Shown here piece by piece: positions 34,534 to 47,742 of a stretch of DNA of 64,000 bases. The DNA comes from Diadema setosum (lineage: Eukaryota; Echinodermata; Echinoidea; Diadematoida; Diadematidae). The notes under the pieces were generated by a model, which did no database searches, was not told the DNA's origin, and worked only from the letters and a program-made list of their open reading frames with translations. Both the position numbers and the translations under genes were made by a program. The stretch spans positions 35,350,385-35,414,384 of the forward strand of contig CM067075.1 in assembly GCA_033980235.1 (NCBI GenBank), in the 5' to 3' direction. Positions within the stretch are counted from its first letter, which is position 1; every line of letters starts with the position of its first letter.

Positions 34534-37500
34534 TAAATACACATCCATCTTGCTGTCATTGGTTGAAGTCGTGGGGAAAATTGAGAAGGGGTGGGAGTGA
34601 AAGGGTGGGGTGGGGGTGAAAGGGTGGGGCATGTGTGGTAGCAGAAAAAAAAAAGAAAGAAAGAAAGATTGTATGTAGAAGCAATTTTACAAAGAAAAAA
34701 GTATAATGTTCATGTTGCAGGTATAGAACACACTGTATGGTGTTCACTCACAGTGTGTGGAATGATTGGGCAAGTTAAAGGAAGCTTAAAAAAATGTCCT
34801 CATACACTGTACAGGTGTTAGTGCTAATGTTTTGAAAGAGACTGAAGAAATATTAGTCCTGTCTTACCTGACCTATAAAGCAGACATGTTCTTTAAAAGA
34901 CCAGAAATGAATGCTTCACAAGGAGCCTATGATTGGTACTGTAGGCATCCTGTATTTCCAGTCATTATGCCTGATTCTAATGCTGTTTGTGATACACTCA
35001 TTAACACTTCTGACATACACTTGTACACATGTCATGCATGTACAATGTACGTACCTATACTGGAGCAGAGATACAATACAATCTGTACACGCACTACACA
35101 ATATTTGTCTCGTATCAGTGACGTACAAAAATGTAGTGCTCTATTAAAAAAAAAATGGTTACTTGCTTCAGAAATTAAATATTCATGATACCTGTGCATT
35201 ATTAAATGTTCTTGGTAAGTGCTCGGGACACCAAAATACTCTACTAGCAGGGTTCCTCGGAACACTTATTGCATGGTGAATGAACATCGCATAGCAAGAT
35301 AATGATTGATGGGTTTAATGGTTGATTGAATTCAGAAGTACATGGCTTTAGTGAAGAGGCTGCTGTGTGATTTTAAATATGATCTATGAGGGTAAAGAGA
35401 CATCATGTCATTTTAATGAAATGTGACAAATTTAACTATTTCTCAGAAGAAAGGGTTTTCCTGTTGTATATGCATCAAACCAACCAAGGATGTGAATATT
35501 CTTCAGTATTATCTTCTATGACTGTGATCTCAAAATCATTCTAAAGATATCAGAACATCGTAATTATGTCACATTTCTGGTACAGTCTGTAGTTTGTGAA
35601 TGAAGCTAATGAGGAGTTGAAGACTAGTCCTGAGTATATTCAGCCAGGTGTCTATGGTACAATCAAGGAGCTGTATTACAAAAGCTCCTTGGTACAATGT
35701 TTGTCCTCTTAGCACTATAGCAGAATCAGCTCATCCTCAATGGGATAAAGGGATCGTAAAGTTTTGGTTGAGACCTATTATGTCGGGTTTCTAATATTTT
35801 TTGGTTAGATAATGAGAAACCTCTTAGGAAATATGAAAGAGCATAGAATTCCCTAAGGGATACAACGTTTAATTGATTAAAATTGATTTTGAAATGGCTG
35901 AAATATCCAAAACAGCAATTCTGATAAAAGGTGGGACCCACCCTTAATTAGGATCACTTTGTTTTACTTTATTTTTGGATGTCTCAGCCATTCCAAAACC
36001 AATTTTCATCTAATAAACTTTGAATATGTCTCAGAATAATATGCTCTGTATTATTTCATAAGTGGTTTCTTGGTATCTCTCTCTCTCTCAAAAAAAGCCC
36101 AGTTCTCATCTCCACCAATATTATACCATCCCTTTGGGACAGCGACTAGCTACACCTATTTATACCTACCAATGAATGCAGTCATAGCCTTTAATATGTT
36201 TCTTTTCCTGTCATTTTCAGAGATGTGAGGTTTGTCATACGTCAGACAACTTTCACTCCAGACAACACTTCCTTTTAGGGTTCATTCACCTCAAAAGCCC
36301 CAGAATTTTGTCAGGATAGTTTTGGTTACAAGAATCAGACAGGAGAGAAATTACCTTTCAAGGGACTGATACTGTCATGTTGCACCACCTTGGGCTGTGA
36401 CTCCTAATGTTTATTGTTCATGTTTTACCACTGCTCACATGTGGTTTGGGAAGTATATTCACTTGATAAATACTGTACCAGGAACAGTGATCTAGAGCAG
36501 TGTCTGGTAAAATCAAAAGTACTCACAGCATGAGTATGACATCTCCGAGTGATATAATGATAATAATAATAACTGACAATGCTTATATAGCACATAACAC
36601 ATGGTGCATAATGTCCCTGTGTGCTCAAAAAATGGAAAGATATGGCTCATTTCTTCCAGACAATCAAATTTGTTGTATTGAAACAAGCATGTTCTGTTAT
36701 GAGTCTTTCACTAAAACTTCTTTCACAACTCAATATGAGAAAAGTTTGCAGATGATTCTGAATGCTGTTCACAACAGTGGAGCAAACAAACACATACAAA
36801 TCAATCCATGAGGTCACTTTATCTATCAATGCAAAAAGCATAGAAATTGGGAAAACAAATGAATCGAACAGTTTAAAGCTGAAAGTAGAACATGTAAGTG
36901 TTGTGAATGATTTATGAACTAGCCACAAGGTTTAACAAAAGAGCAAACGCTTTTCTTAGGGGCCATATATTCTACATTGTACATGACAGCTGTGGTCTTA
37001 CATGTTTTCGTTGTTTTGTTTGTTTGCTTTTTTGTTTGTTTGTTTGTTTGTTTTCTTTCAAGTGGGGGAAGGGATGTGGTAATACATTGCCATTGAGGTT
37101 GTGTTGTGTTCTTTTGGAAAATAAAAATTTGATTAGTTTGGGGTTTAAGGTTTGGTTCTGGACAATCTTTTGTTGGAATGACCTAATCCTTGGCATAGTG
37201 TGAACACACCATAGCTTGATGTCTTCTACACAGATTTTTATTGTAGGCTTTTATCCAGAGCAGTGATCACAACTTTTAATAGGTGCATTTACATCGGAGT
37301 TTCTGTGGTATTAAATACCATGGTAATTTATGTGCATTGTCTTCTTGGCGCAATACTGTGGTAGGAGATACCGTGGTAATTTGCATGGTACTATTCTCAT
37401 TCATGAAGACCCATTTTATTTTTGGTAAGCATTGTTTACGCACATATTTTGTACAGGGAAGAGACAGGAAATGTATCAAGTCGTGTGAAATACACTTTAT

Positions 37501-38639
37501 GATCAGTGGTATTCTTTTTTGGCATGATTCACACTCAAATCTTTCAGTACTTTGTGCAAAGTTTGAATTGCTAGCTTTAAAAATACACCTACCATGGTAT
37601 TTCATGATGCATTTATTGGTGTACATTGTACTTCGTGGTGTGCCCACATTCACATTACGAATTACTCCACGAAATACTGCAGTATTTCACTTTCAGTGTG
37701 AATGTACCTACACTACTCATGTCACCTTCTGGAAGGCAGTGCTGGTTTTATAGATAGCTTGGGGGAGAGAGTAAAGTTTGAGAATGTGGTTAGTTGTGAT
37801 TGTCTGAAGTGCATACATGATGCGCTGCAGCCCACTCTCAGTGCCACTGTGTGGAAATGCCCAGGGTTCTGCTTTCCCATAGACAGGTGAACAAATAGGG
37901 AATAAATTGTCTTGGACTCAGCTTGTCACACCTCCCTCCCTTCCTCCTCTTTTCTCATCCTGGTCTCGTCTCTCGGTTGACGACGGTGGTTTCTTTTACT
38001 TCCCTTCGGTGCACGCCCCCGCCTCTTTCCTACCTCTCTAACCTCTTCCCCTTCCCTTCGCCTACAACATGCTAAACATTGAGCAAACTGGCCACAAATT
38101 AGCGTGATCAACATTGATGTGGGAGCTTTCCCACCGGCTGCATCTTCCACTGCCTGAGATCGAGGGAGCAACATAACTTTTTTTTTTGTCTTACATGTTA
38201 ACAAGTACTTGACTGGGAGAATGCTAATATTGTTGCCTGAATCAATGTAAAGTACTCCAAAAAGCAATGTGCAGGCATGCTCACTATCACTATCAAATTT
38301 GTGTGTTTGTGTAGATGTACACTGTAGGTGTGCAGGATCCTAGAATCAGTGCTGGAGATGGGAATAGGTAGGACAAATTCTGTGATCTTTTTTTAAAGCT
38401 TTCAAAACACTTGTGGGTCACAATAATTAGGTTGACATATAGTATATTCCAACCATTGCATTCTGGTTGGGGAAAGCTGAGATTGAGATTGTATGAACAG
38501 CATTTTCAGCAATGCATGTTTGTGCTGAAGTACTTATTGAAAAGAATGGCATTGCCATATGAAATATTGATGGTAAAGATTATGTTTGTAATGATGACAA
38601 AAATAATAACGATAGTAATATTCTCATGTCTCATTGTTA

Positions 38640-38800
38640 ATAACAATAACAATTTTTTTCATTATCATTATTATTGTTATCGTTATTATTATTATTATTA
38701 TTATTATTATCATCATCATCATTATTATTATTTCTTTAATTGTTGTCATCAACATCATCATTACTACTACTACTACTACTGCTACATTTTACTACTACAG
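38640..38800. repeat. (ATT)n/(ATC)n/(ACT)n compound microsatellite
   Basis: Long ATT/ATC/ACT trinucleotide tract. Open frames across it are low-complexity artefacts. Confidence 0.95.
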
Positions 38801-40427
38801 ATGTACAGTTGTACGTCTCCTACTGGCTATCATAGTCAATATAATTTTTAAGTGATAATTTTGCAGGTTCTATCCAAAAGCGTGTTTGTATGAAGGAAAA
38901 ATGTTGCAGTGATTCCTCTGAATGTCTCACACGTAGAGCAGTGTGAACATGCTCCAGCAGATATTTAGGCATACAACTCTTTTGAGATGGAACCAATCAC
39001 TGCGCGGGATTCACCAGATTTGGAGCAATTTGGCTCATATTGCACATTCCCACACTGAATCCTCTGTACTGGTGAGGTTCCCTAGTTTCTTGTCCCCCAC
39101 CCCCACCCCCCCCCCCAAAAAAAAAGAACAAAAAAAAAATAAGGAGAAAGAGAGACAGAAATTGGGAAGTATAAAAAAAGAGAGAATAGTCCTGTCTTCT
39201 TTAATACTCACAATTCCAACTGTACTAAATCTAATTGAAGCTAATGAGTACTGTATGTAATGACCTGATATCCCATCGAAGACTAGTCCTGAGTATTCTC
39301 GGGCTGGGGTGAATAGGGAGTGTGTGTTATAAGAAAATCAGTCCATCTTCAACAGGCTATTAAAGAATATTTACTGTCTTTTCTTCTACTCTCTTCTTCC
39401 CCTCTTTCCTTCCCCTCCTTTCTTTTTTCATCTGTTTGTCTGCATGTTTCTTCTTTTTGTATTTCTTCATGTTATCTCTCTTTCATACACTCCATCTCTT
39501 CCCACCTTCCCTGCTCTTACCAACTCTGCTGCAGGCATGGGTAATTGGGTCATGTGAAAGTACATTGAGGCATTGCTATGTCAGACTGTATCTCTTCTTG
39601 CCTGTGGTATAGCAGTACCAGGTAGTGTGCCTGCACTTTTTAACACTTTTGACAGGTGCGCCATGTTAACACATACAACTCTCCTGATGGGATAACCTGG
39701 AGTATGTTGGTTCCAGGTTTGCCATGTCGGTTGGTTGGTCGATTGGTCTGTTGGCATGGTTTTTGCCAGCCAGCCCGAGGGAGGCCAACGCATGCACATT
39801 GCTGAACCAACCCCCAGAGGATGAAAGAGTGCAGGGGAAACTGCCCACATTCAGCCATTGACCTTTTTATTTTTACGGTGTGTTTTGTGTACCTGTGTAC
39901 ACACGCGTACACTCACTCATGTAATGTGTGCAAACATATTCTGTAAGAGTGGTGCATTCACCAGGGACGACTGGCTTGATGTGTTGTGTTGGCCTCAGAG
40001 TGGGAAAGCACTGGCTTGCTGCCCATCTTTCCCAATCAGTGTCATCACTGTTCTCTTCACCCAATTTAATTCACATACTCAATAGTAAACATGGGAGGAG
40101 GAACATTTGTAGCCTTGTCTCCAGCAGTTTTTTTTTTTTTTTTTTTTTTAAAGGGCATCTTGGAAATGGAATGGTTCAGTATGATGCCTGGTGCTTTGTT
40201 CTCATACTTTTCCAAACTTTTTTTTTTCCATCCGTAACAAAGATTTGATGCCGCTGCAGTGGCATGTATACTAAATGTATATTTTGAAATGATGCCAAAT
40301 CTAGTAATTCTGTTAGGCACTATCAAAGTAGGTGTTGCACTTCATGTGCACATTCACTGACTGTAGGCCTACATTGTCAGTAGTCACTATGCAGCATGGC
40401 TGTGTGTTTCTTGTACTTACTTTACAG

Positions 40428-40658
40428 TAGCTCCATGGTATCAGGGAGGTGGAAAAGAGAGACCCTGGTTGTACTACTGCACTGTGGCCCTGTCCGGTAA
40501 TATGTTCCTCTCCATCTGTTGCTATCCCCCAAGATCACGGAGGACATTCCAGTATTTGCAGGCTGTCTCTAACCTTGTTTGTATTGATGTCCTTCAACGG
40601 ACATTCCAGGTTGTGGAAGAAATGCTTGACTTGACAGTGAGAGAGTTCAGATTACAAG
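40428..40658 (+). other. candidate exon, 76-codon open frame, unknown product
   Basis: A good acceptor (CTTACTTTACAG, ending 40427) and a donor (ACAAG|GTATAC) bound 231 nt, a multiple of three, open in one phase. The peptide is mixed in composition, with two Cys near residue 30 and an amphipathic stretch including LQRTFQVVEEMLDLTVREF. I recognise no family. It lies between the promoter at 17.5 kb and the FERM exon on the same strand, so it could be a cassette exon or chance. Confidence 0.2.
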
Positions 40659-42449
40659 GTATACCGTCATCATGTGTGGAGTGATAGGGGTGAATGCTCT
40701 CTGAGCTCTTTCAGACTGCAAAGACTTTATTAGTAAACATGTTTACAGAGATGTTTCATGTTCATGAAGTAATATTTTGAAAGCAAACGGTAATCATGGT
40801 TCTCCAAAACATAATTCTCGAGTCTCGTTTGGCCAATCATGATGCCAGTTGAGTATTGCTCAAATCTGAATGCCCACTTCCAGTCTACGCCTTCGTTTGA
40901 GCAAATTCTAACTACCAGCTTTGGTGCTCTTTTTTGTTTTCTTTGTGCAATTGGAAATGTACTGTTCATGAACTCGTGTAGAGTAAGCATGTTCCCATGA
41001 AAGTTAATTGTGTGTATGTGTACAATGTACATGTAGTTCTCCCTCTGCTCTGTTGACAGCGTCTTCTCAGATGTGTCTACTCCTATTCAGTCTGTTCTCC
41101 ATGTTGCCTAGCAACCACAACCAGGATTAAAGGGATGGGGGATGAGAAGCATGTAGGCTTTAGGACTACATTTTGTACGTGTCAGGGGGACCATAAATTG
41201 GATGTGACTCATGTGAGTTCAGTCTGCACTGCACTTTTAGGGAGTAGACCTTAGGTGAAGTTGGGCCAAATGGCAAAAAAAGCAAAAGTAATATAAAGCC
41301 AAAGCAGTTCCAAAGTGATGTAATATTGAATATTTTTAAAGCCTCATCTGTCCATGTCCTAATCACGGACCAGTTTATATACTGCACAGATAAATTCTCA
41401 TATACCTGCATGCAAATATTATCCGTGATAATCTGAAGCTCACAAAGTCAGTTACAACTGAGACATATTCCCTCCCCTGAAAAAGATAAAAATTTGCAGC
41501 TGTCAAGAAGAAAGCACAAAGTATGTAAAAAGCAAGGATATATATTCATATTCACTTACCAAGAATTTGGGCATGAAACACCAGAAGATTCTAAACCCTG
41601 ATAATCTACTAAGTTATGTCTATGATACAAGTTCTTATACACAAAGAGCAAGAAGCAAGATATATGAGCATGCACGACTCATTGTTCTTAGCATGTGTAT
41701 TACCTATGATAGTCCCATCTCCCTTTAATAACCCATTGAAGTCCCAAGTTTATGCTCGGCAGGTATCTATGGGACTGTGCGTTTTTGAATAGCAGAATCG
41801 TTGAAAATAGTTGATGTCCCGAGTTTATACTTGGCAGGTATCTATGGGACTGTGTGTGTATTAGAATAGCAAAATCAGCTCCTCCACAACAGGTTAAGAT
41901 TGAAAACTTGTGTCAAAGATGCAGTGCAATATGTACCTTGGTATACGATTGGTAGGCCTATGTATTAAACCCTATCCCCTCCCCCTCCCCCCCACAAAAA
42001 AAAGAAGAAGTTTGAATACACTTGTTATAAAAATACTCATGTTTATACAATGTACCAATTTTTTACTAATCAAATAGTTATTGGTATTTTTCTAGAACAG
42101 AAAAAAATTGTTGTAATTTAACATTCCATAAAATGCCCCAAGTTGTAGATTTATTCGATTACAGCCACTTGGATTATACATGGTCCTTCAAGCAAGTTAC
42201 CATAATTTTCTTTGCTTTGAGAAATTCAATACAATCATATTGAAACCACACACTTTATGGCATCATCAATCATGATGAAGACATTTTAGACTTTTCTGAA
42301 GAAAATTTTGTAGAAAGATTGTGCCAGGATTTTGAAATGACTTAGTAAGTAGCGAAGTCAGTATTGATTTAACTTGTAAATGCGGACAGACATCCGTGGA
42401 AATATGATGTACGTTGGCTAATGTCATGAATTAGGTGTGCTATGAGAGT

Positions 42450-42640
42450 TGGAGCGGGTAGGTTTTCCTTTAATGACGTAATGGATGCGGGGCATTGGTA
42501 TTTTTATTATACTAGTCGGCCGCCTGGCAGCCAAAGCGGACACGGGACGGCGGAGACTGTTGCCCATTGTGTTGATGGACTCGGACATCTGGTGTGGTGA
42601 TCAGAAGTGACAGGAGAAAGCACTCCTTTAGTCTCTCCCT
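42450..42640 (+). promoter_or_regulatory. GC-rich patch, possible alternative promoter
   Basis: A CRE-like ATGACGTAATGG (about 42472-42483) and an AT-rich TATTTTTATTATAC (about 42499-42512) precede a CpG-rich stretch (CGGCCGCC, GGGACGGCGGAG). The arrangement resembles a core promoter and start region, but no clear exon was recognised. Confidence 0.25.
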
Positions 42641-43171
42641 CTCTTGGAGGGGAATTCTGAAGATGCCTTCGGCCTCAATAAGGACAATGCCGACTTTTCA
42701 GCCCTTGGTCGGATGATTTTCAGTGGATGTGCCATACTGCATTTTTTAAAGGGGGAGCTTGAGTGTTGGGGACATTTTTTATTTTTTTTTTGCCCAAACT
42801 CTCTCTCACTCGTTTCTTTTAGATGCATAAAGACCATCCATTTTATATCTTCCTCTGTTGTATCTCCTCGACAAATTTCTTCTCCTTTCTATCAGATTTG
42901 ATCCATGCAAAGACGCAGGGATGTCTCAGTGAAGGCTTTCTCACTGTCTTGATGTGAAGCTATTAAGCTGCAGTGTCCTCAGAAGAGTATTACCCCATTG
43001 AAGGTGAAAATGAGCTGTCCTTGCTCCCTCTGCTATGCCCAGTAAGACGTAGGTAAGAAAGAGATAAGAATCACCTGAGACCATTACGGCTGTTTTCACC
43101 TCTCCAGACTCGTTGAGGGTCGCAGGAGACATTGCGATATCCCACAAGTGCGAAAATGTAGTCATCAGAGC

Positions 43172-43251
43172 TTAACCCGTTCCATACTGAATTCTGAAAT
43201 CCGCATAGGGTTAATACAATGATCACCTGGTTCCTGTATGAAACGGGTTAA
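43172..43251. mobile_element. 80-bp piggyBac-like MITE with TTAA flanks
   Basis: TTAA-CCCGTTCCATAC at the left pairs with GTATGAAACGGG-TTAA at the right, with one mismatch. TTAA targets and CCC-starting ends are typical of piggyBac. No transposase is present. Confidence 0.75.
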
Positions 43252-43679
43252 TTGTAGACTGATGATGAGTCATCTTTGTGTCTCAGGGTGTGCAGATATC
43301 TGCTGCAGCGTGACAGAAGGTAGTCTAGCTTTCAGGCTTGTTCATTCAACCCTGGAGAGGTACACCAAATGAGACTTTTGAGGCGGTGTTGCTGTATTTT
43401 AATACAGTTTGGCCTGCACCTGTGCATGGACCCATCCTGACGTATTCAAGTAGACACGCAATATCAGACGAGCTATGTGACTACATTAAGGACAAACGAC
43501 TGAAGGTCAGACCAGAATGGAGCTAATGGTGTGGAGAGTGAGCGTAACGTGAGCGTATCAAAAGCCAAATCTATAGGGAGTTAAGGATATTCAATAAAGG
43601 ATGCTCCCATTTTCAGCCTCATCCGGGTTATTAAATAATGGAAATGAATGTCAGAAATACAATCAGAATCATGAATAGG

Positions 43680-44747
43680 TAGTCTAGCAGCCAGAAAGGG
43701 TCCCCGTGCACCCCCCCCCCCTAAAACAAAATTCTACGATATGTTCGAAGATCGTCAGAACCTGTATTTTCCGAATCCGGTTGTCGCCAGCGGAAAAAAA
43801 GGTTGCGCGCGCGTCTTATTTGCATATTTCTAAGATGGCCGCCGCCCGTTGCTAGGAGACGGATTATTTTTGAATAACTTTAGTTAGGAATTACAAATTA
43901 CCATAAAAATGCTATCATTTTGAAGAGAATTAAATTTCCTACAAGCTGATACCCCATTTGATGGGATAAATAGTTGTTGTCATGAAATATTAAGGAAGGA
44001 ATTATGTTTTTTAGCATTTTTCTAAAAAGATACGGAATTTGGTTATAATGTTCTTTTCCATACATCTAATATGCATTTACAAATAACATTTGAAATTTCC
44101 TAAAATTATCCCCCAGTCATAGCTATTATCATGTGAAAACGGCTTTCCAATACACCTATTCCTTTAAAAGTTACACGACATTAAAGGGGATAAGGTTCAA
44201 TAGGTTTTACAGCAATATTATTTTAAGGGTTATAATGTCTCCGCGCGCAATTTTGTAGGTTCTGTATCTGGGGTTTGTTGTAGATCACTGCTATCTATTG
44301 ATCAAATCTCATCGAAATCAGCGAAGAAAGAAAGAAAAATTACACTTTCTATTCCTTATATGAAATAAAAATGTTTTTTTTTTTCTATTCTGTGTTACCA
44401 AACTCAATCCATTCAGCTTCCCATATGAACAGTTTCTTGTCTTTTTGGATTCCCTCCAAAATCACAACTTATCTGATATTAAAAAGTTAAAGAAAAAAAT
44501 TTGACGTGACAGTTTCCTCTTATTGGAAGATTAAAGTGAAAAAAAAAGAAGAATCTTATGCTAAAAGCCCTAAGAAATAAAGAACTTGTTAAATGGCCTT
44601 TCAGAGTTTAAAATGAAACATGGCTATCTTATTTTTTCATTAAAAAATGAAGGGAAGTATCTGTGTAGTTCATGTCGGCCCATACTTGGTTACTATTCTT
44701 CAGAAATGGTCCCCGTGCACCCCCCCCCCAAAAAAAAAAATCTACGA
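43680..44747 (+). repeat. left arm of a 1.07-kb inverted repeat
   Basis: It starts TAGTCTAGCAGCC and is closely matched, in reverse, by 52638-53708. A promoter-like cluster near its start has ATTTGCAT (octamer, 43818-43825), AAGATGGCCGCC (YY1-like, 43832-43843) and GTTGCTAGGAGAC (X-box-like, 43848-43860). The last ~43 bp are already the beginning of the next tandem copy (44705 onward). Confidence 0.85.
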
Positions 44748-45400
44748 TGTGTTCGAAGATCGTCAGAACCTGTATTTTGCGAATCTGCTTGTCGCCAGCG
44801 GAAAAAGGGTTGCGCGTGCGTCTAATTTGCATACTTCTAAGATGGCCGCCGCCCGTTGCTAGGATACGGATTATTTTTGAATAACTTTAGTTAAGAATAT
44901 CAAATTACCATAAAAATGGTATCATATTAAAGAGAATTAGATGTCCTACAAGTTGATACCCCGTTTTATGTAATAAATAGTTGTTGTTATGAAATACTAA
45001 GGAAGGATTTTTTTTTTTTTTTACATTTTTCCCAAGAAATACAGATTTCAGTAACGTTTTTTCCATACATTTAATTTCTGTTTACAAATAACATCCGAAT
45101 TTTCCTTAAGTTAAACCCCATAAATAAGTATTATTATGTGAAAGCGGCTATTCAATACACCAATTCCTTTAAAAGTTACACGACATTAAAGGGAAAAGGT
45201 TCAATACGGTTATACAGAAATTTAAGGGTGATGTTGACGGCCGCACTTGCGTAACGCGTGTAATACTATAATAATCATTACAAGTATGAGACCCTATCAC
45301 TTCTTACATCCAAATTATTGATTAAATATCATTAAATCTTGTGGAATATGAAAGCAAATTTAATTTTGTATTCGCTATCACCTTTGATCTACTCAGCTTC
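44705..45400 (+). repeat. second, diverged tandem copy of the inverted-arm unit
   Basis: It begins CAGAAATGGTCCCCGTGCAC, repeating the start of the 43.7-kb unit about 1.01 kb downstream. The match is clear to about 45240 and weaker to about 45400. The octamer (44825), YY1-like (44839) and X-box-like (44855) motifs are all kept. Confidence 0.8.
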
Positions 45401-46242
45401 ACTTTTAGTTTACGTCTTTTTTCATCAAATAGAATGAAGGCCTTACGAGAGGTGTAATTTCATGACGGCCGAAACGGGCTTACCTGGATAGGGGTTTCCA
45501 ACATATCGATATTAATCAAAGTTCTCTTCATCAACTCTCATTCTTCTGATCATCTTCACACACATACTCACACCTCCAATATCACACACAGGCATTCATG
45601 CAGGGGAAATGAGCTCAGTCGTGAATTTCGTGAATTTATTCAATACGCCATTAATGCATTCATGGAACATCAAACTCGAATGCTTTATTTAGATGTCGAA
45701 ATAAGAGTTACATGTTTACCGCACAAGCGAAATATTTCTCACCATGCTCTAGCAGGAAATAAATAAATTTTTTTAAGATAAGATCGCACATACGTGTTCT
45801 CATCCTTTGGTGGTTCGCCTGATGGTTTTTAAACATATTGCTCACACGTTTATTATTGCCAAGAAACTAATAGATAGATTACAAATACCAAGGAATGGCA
45901 TTGATAAAAACGAATAGTTGCAAGTCAAATCCAGTCGCTTTCAAATTCTGTTTTTTTTAAATAAAAAATGATTTCATGCACTTAACTTTATCACATGGGT
46001 TGATTTAAATGCAATACAACGTAAACTTGGTTGTTAAATCCGTTAGGAGTGACTAATAATCAATATTATACAAAAATGAGAGAGAGAGAGAAAAAAAAAA
46101 TGTTATGGTTAAGTAGACCATGGATCTATAAAACATGAGGGAAATGTCTGAGGGAACATTAACCATGCATGCGTGTATGTATGTATGTGTGCATGTATAA
46201 ACTATAACTATGTATATATAATATATCTATATCTATATATAA

Positions 46243-46281
<39 letters not shown>

Positions 46282-47135
46282 AATAGATATATATATATAT
46301 ATATATCATGTTTATATTTATGCAGGTTTGTATACTTTTGTGTTGTGTGTGTTTGTGTTCAAGGATGTTTGTGTATGACTAATGTGTTAAACATTAGACA
46401 TATTCAGAGTGTAAATGTTTAACCACAACGAATACAATATTTTCATGTTTTCCACAGAAATTAGACATCTATTATAATTAGATAAATTTGCTAAAATGAT
46501 TTGAAGTGTATCTGCTTTAGGCGCATCTGACGTGCAATCCACTTTATAGAGCGCATGTAAGTTCCGCTGGAATAACAACTCATGCATGAGTTAAATACAC
46601 CATCCAATGTTTTCAGATATCCATGCCCTACTCGTCCGCCGGTCCTTTTTAGATAGAGTAACTATAAATGTGCATGATCGATACCCAAAAGATTATTGAC
46701 ATTGCACGTTAAACACTTTCACAAGGTTGCCATTGTCGCGAGTCTCGATATGCTAATACATGTATACTATCTACCACAAATCGATTCCTAGTCTACGAGT
46801 GACCGTGGTGATCTTATCATGGCTTATCACATCTTGAGGGCTATGGTGGTAATCGTGTTGATCGTAGAAGAATTATTGGACTGTTCGAAAAATTACTACG
46901 ATCAACACAATGTCTTTGACTGACATCAAGATTTGATTATCTGATGATCAGCACGATTAGTCCGCGAGTAAGACCACGATTTCGGGCGAATCGAGAAAGT
47001 GGACCCAGCTTAGTGAATTCCACGAGAGTGGTAACGTACCATAAGGATAATCAACACGACAGTTTCAATACCGTACATATCAATATTTACATATCTTCCA
47101 AGATTACTTCACCTATGTAATCTAGATTCTTTTGT
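45401..47135. other. AT-rich repeat-poor stretch
   Basis: Nothing was recognised except a (TA)n-rich tract at about 46206-46308 and short TGTG runs. Confidence 0.6.
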
Positions 47136-47742
47136 ATGCCTCCGCCAAGAAGTGGTGCCGGAGGCATTATGTTTTCGGGTTGTCCGTAATGAATTTTGTG
47201 GACAGCGTAACAAAAAAAAAAAAAAAAAAAAACCCTGAAATTTGGCATGTATGTGTATTGGGGGTGAAATTCTGCCTATCAACTTTTGGGTGCACATGCT
47301 CAAGGTCAAAAGTCAAAAGGTCGAGGTCAAATGCTTAAAATTTCACTATTTCCCTCATATCTCTGCAATGCCTAAAGATATTTTCTTGAAACTTAGTGTA
47401 TACAGGTATTACCCAATTAAAATTCACTGGTAAAAGTTTGGGGTCATAAGGTTAAGGTCAAATGTGAAAAGGTCAAGTGAAAATGTTAAAATTTTACTTT
47501 TTTTCTCTGTATCTTGGATATTGTTCAAGGTATCTTCATGTCAGGTCAGGATGATCTGCTACTGGTACCCTGTAGCCCAGTACAACCTGTTTCAGGGTCG
47601 GATTGTCGGCGACTAAACCGGCAAACCCACCAGTCTCCAACTGGAGAATGGTGAGGAGGGTGGCTGGACACCCTGGTGGAACTAAAAACAAGATCTATCT
47701 TAAGGGCATCGACTCTGGAGAGTCAACGATGGCCATCCAGCA

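Noticed and set aside
37926..38267. 113-codon - strand frame rich in Arg/Glu/Lys
   Set aside because: Its composition follows from a pyrimidine-rich + strand tract; no motif or conserved start.
38411..38855. 146-codon + strand frame
   Set aside because: Most of it is the ATT/ATC/ACT microsatellite translated as Ile, His and Tyr runs.
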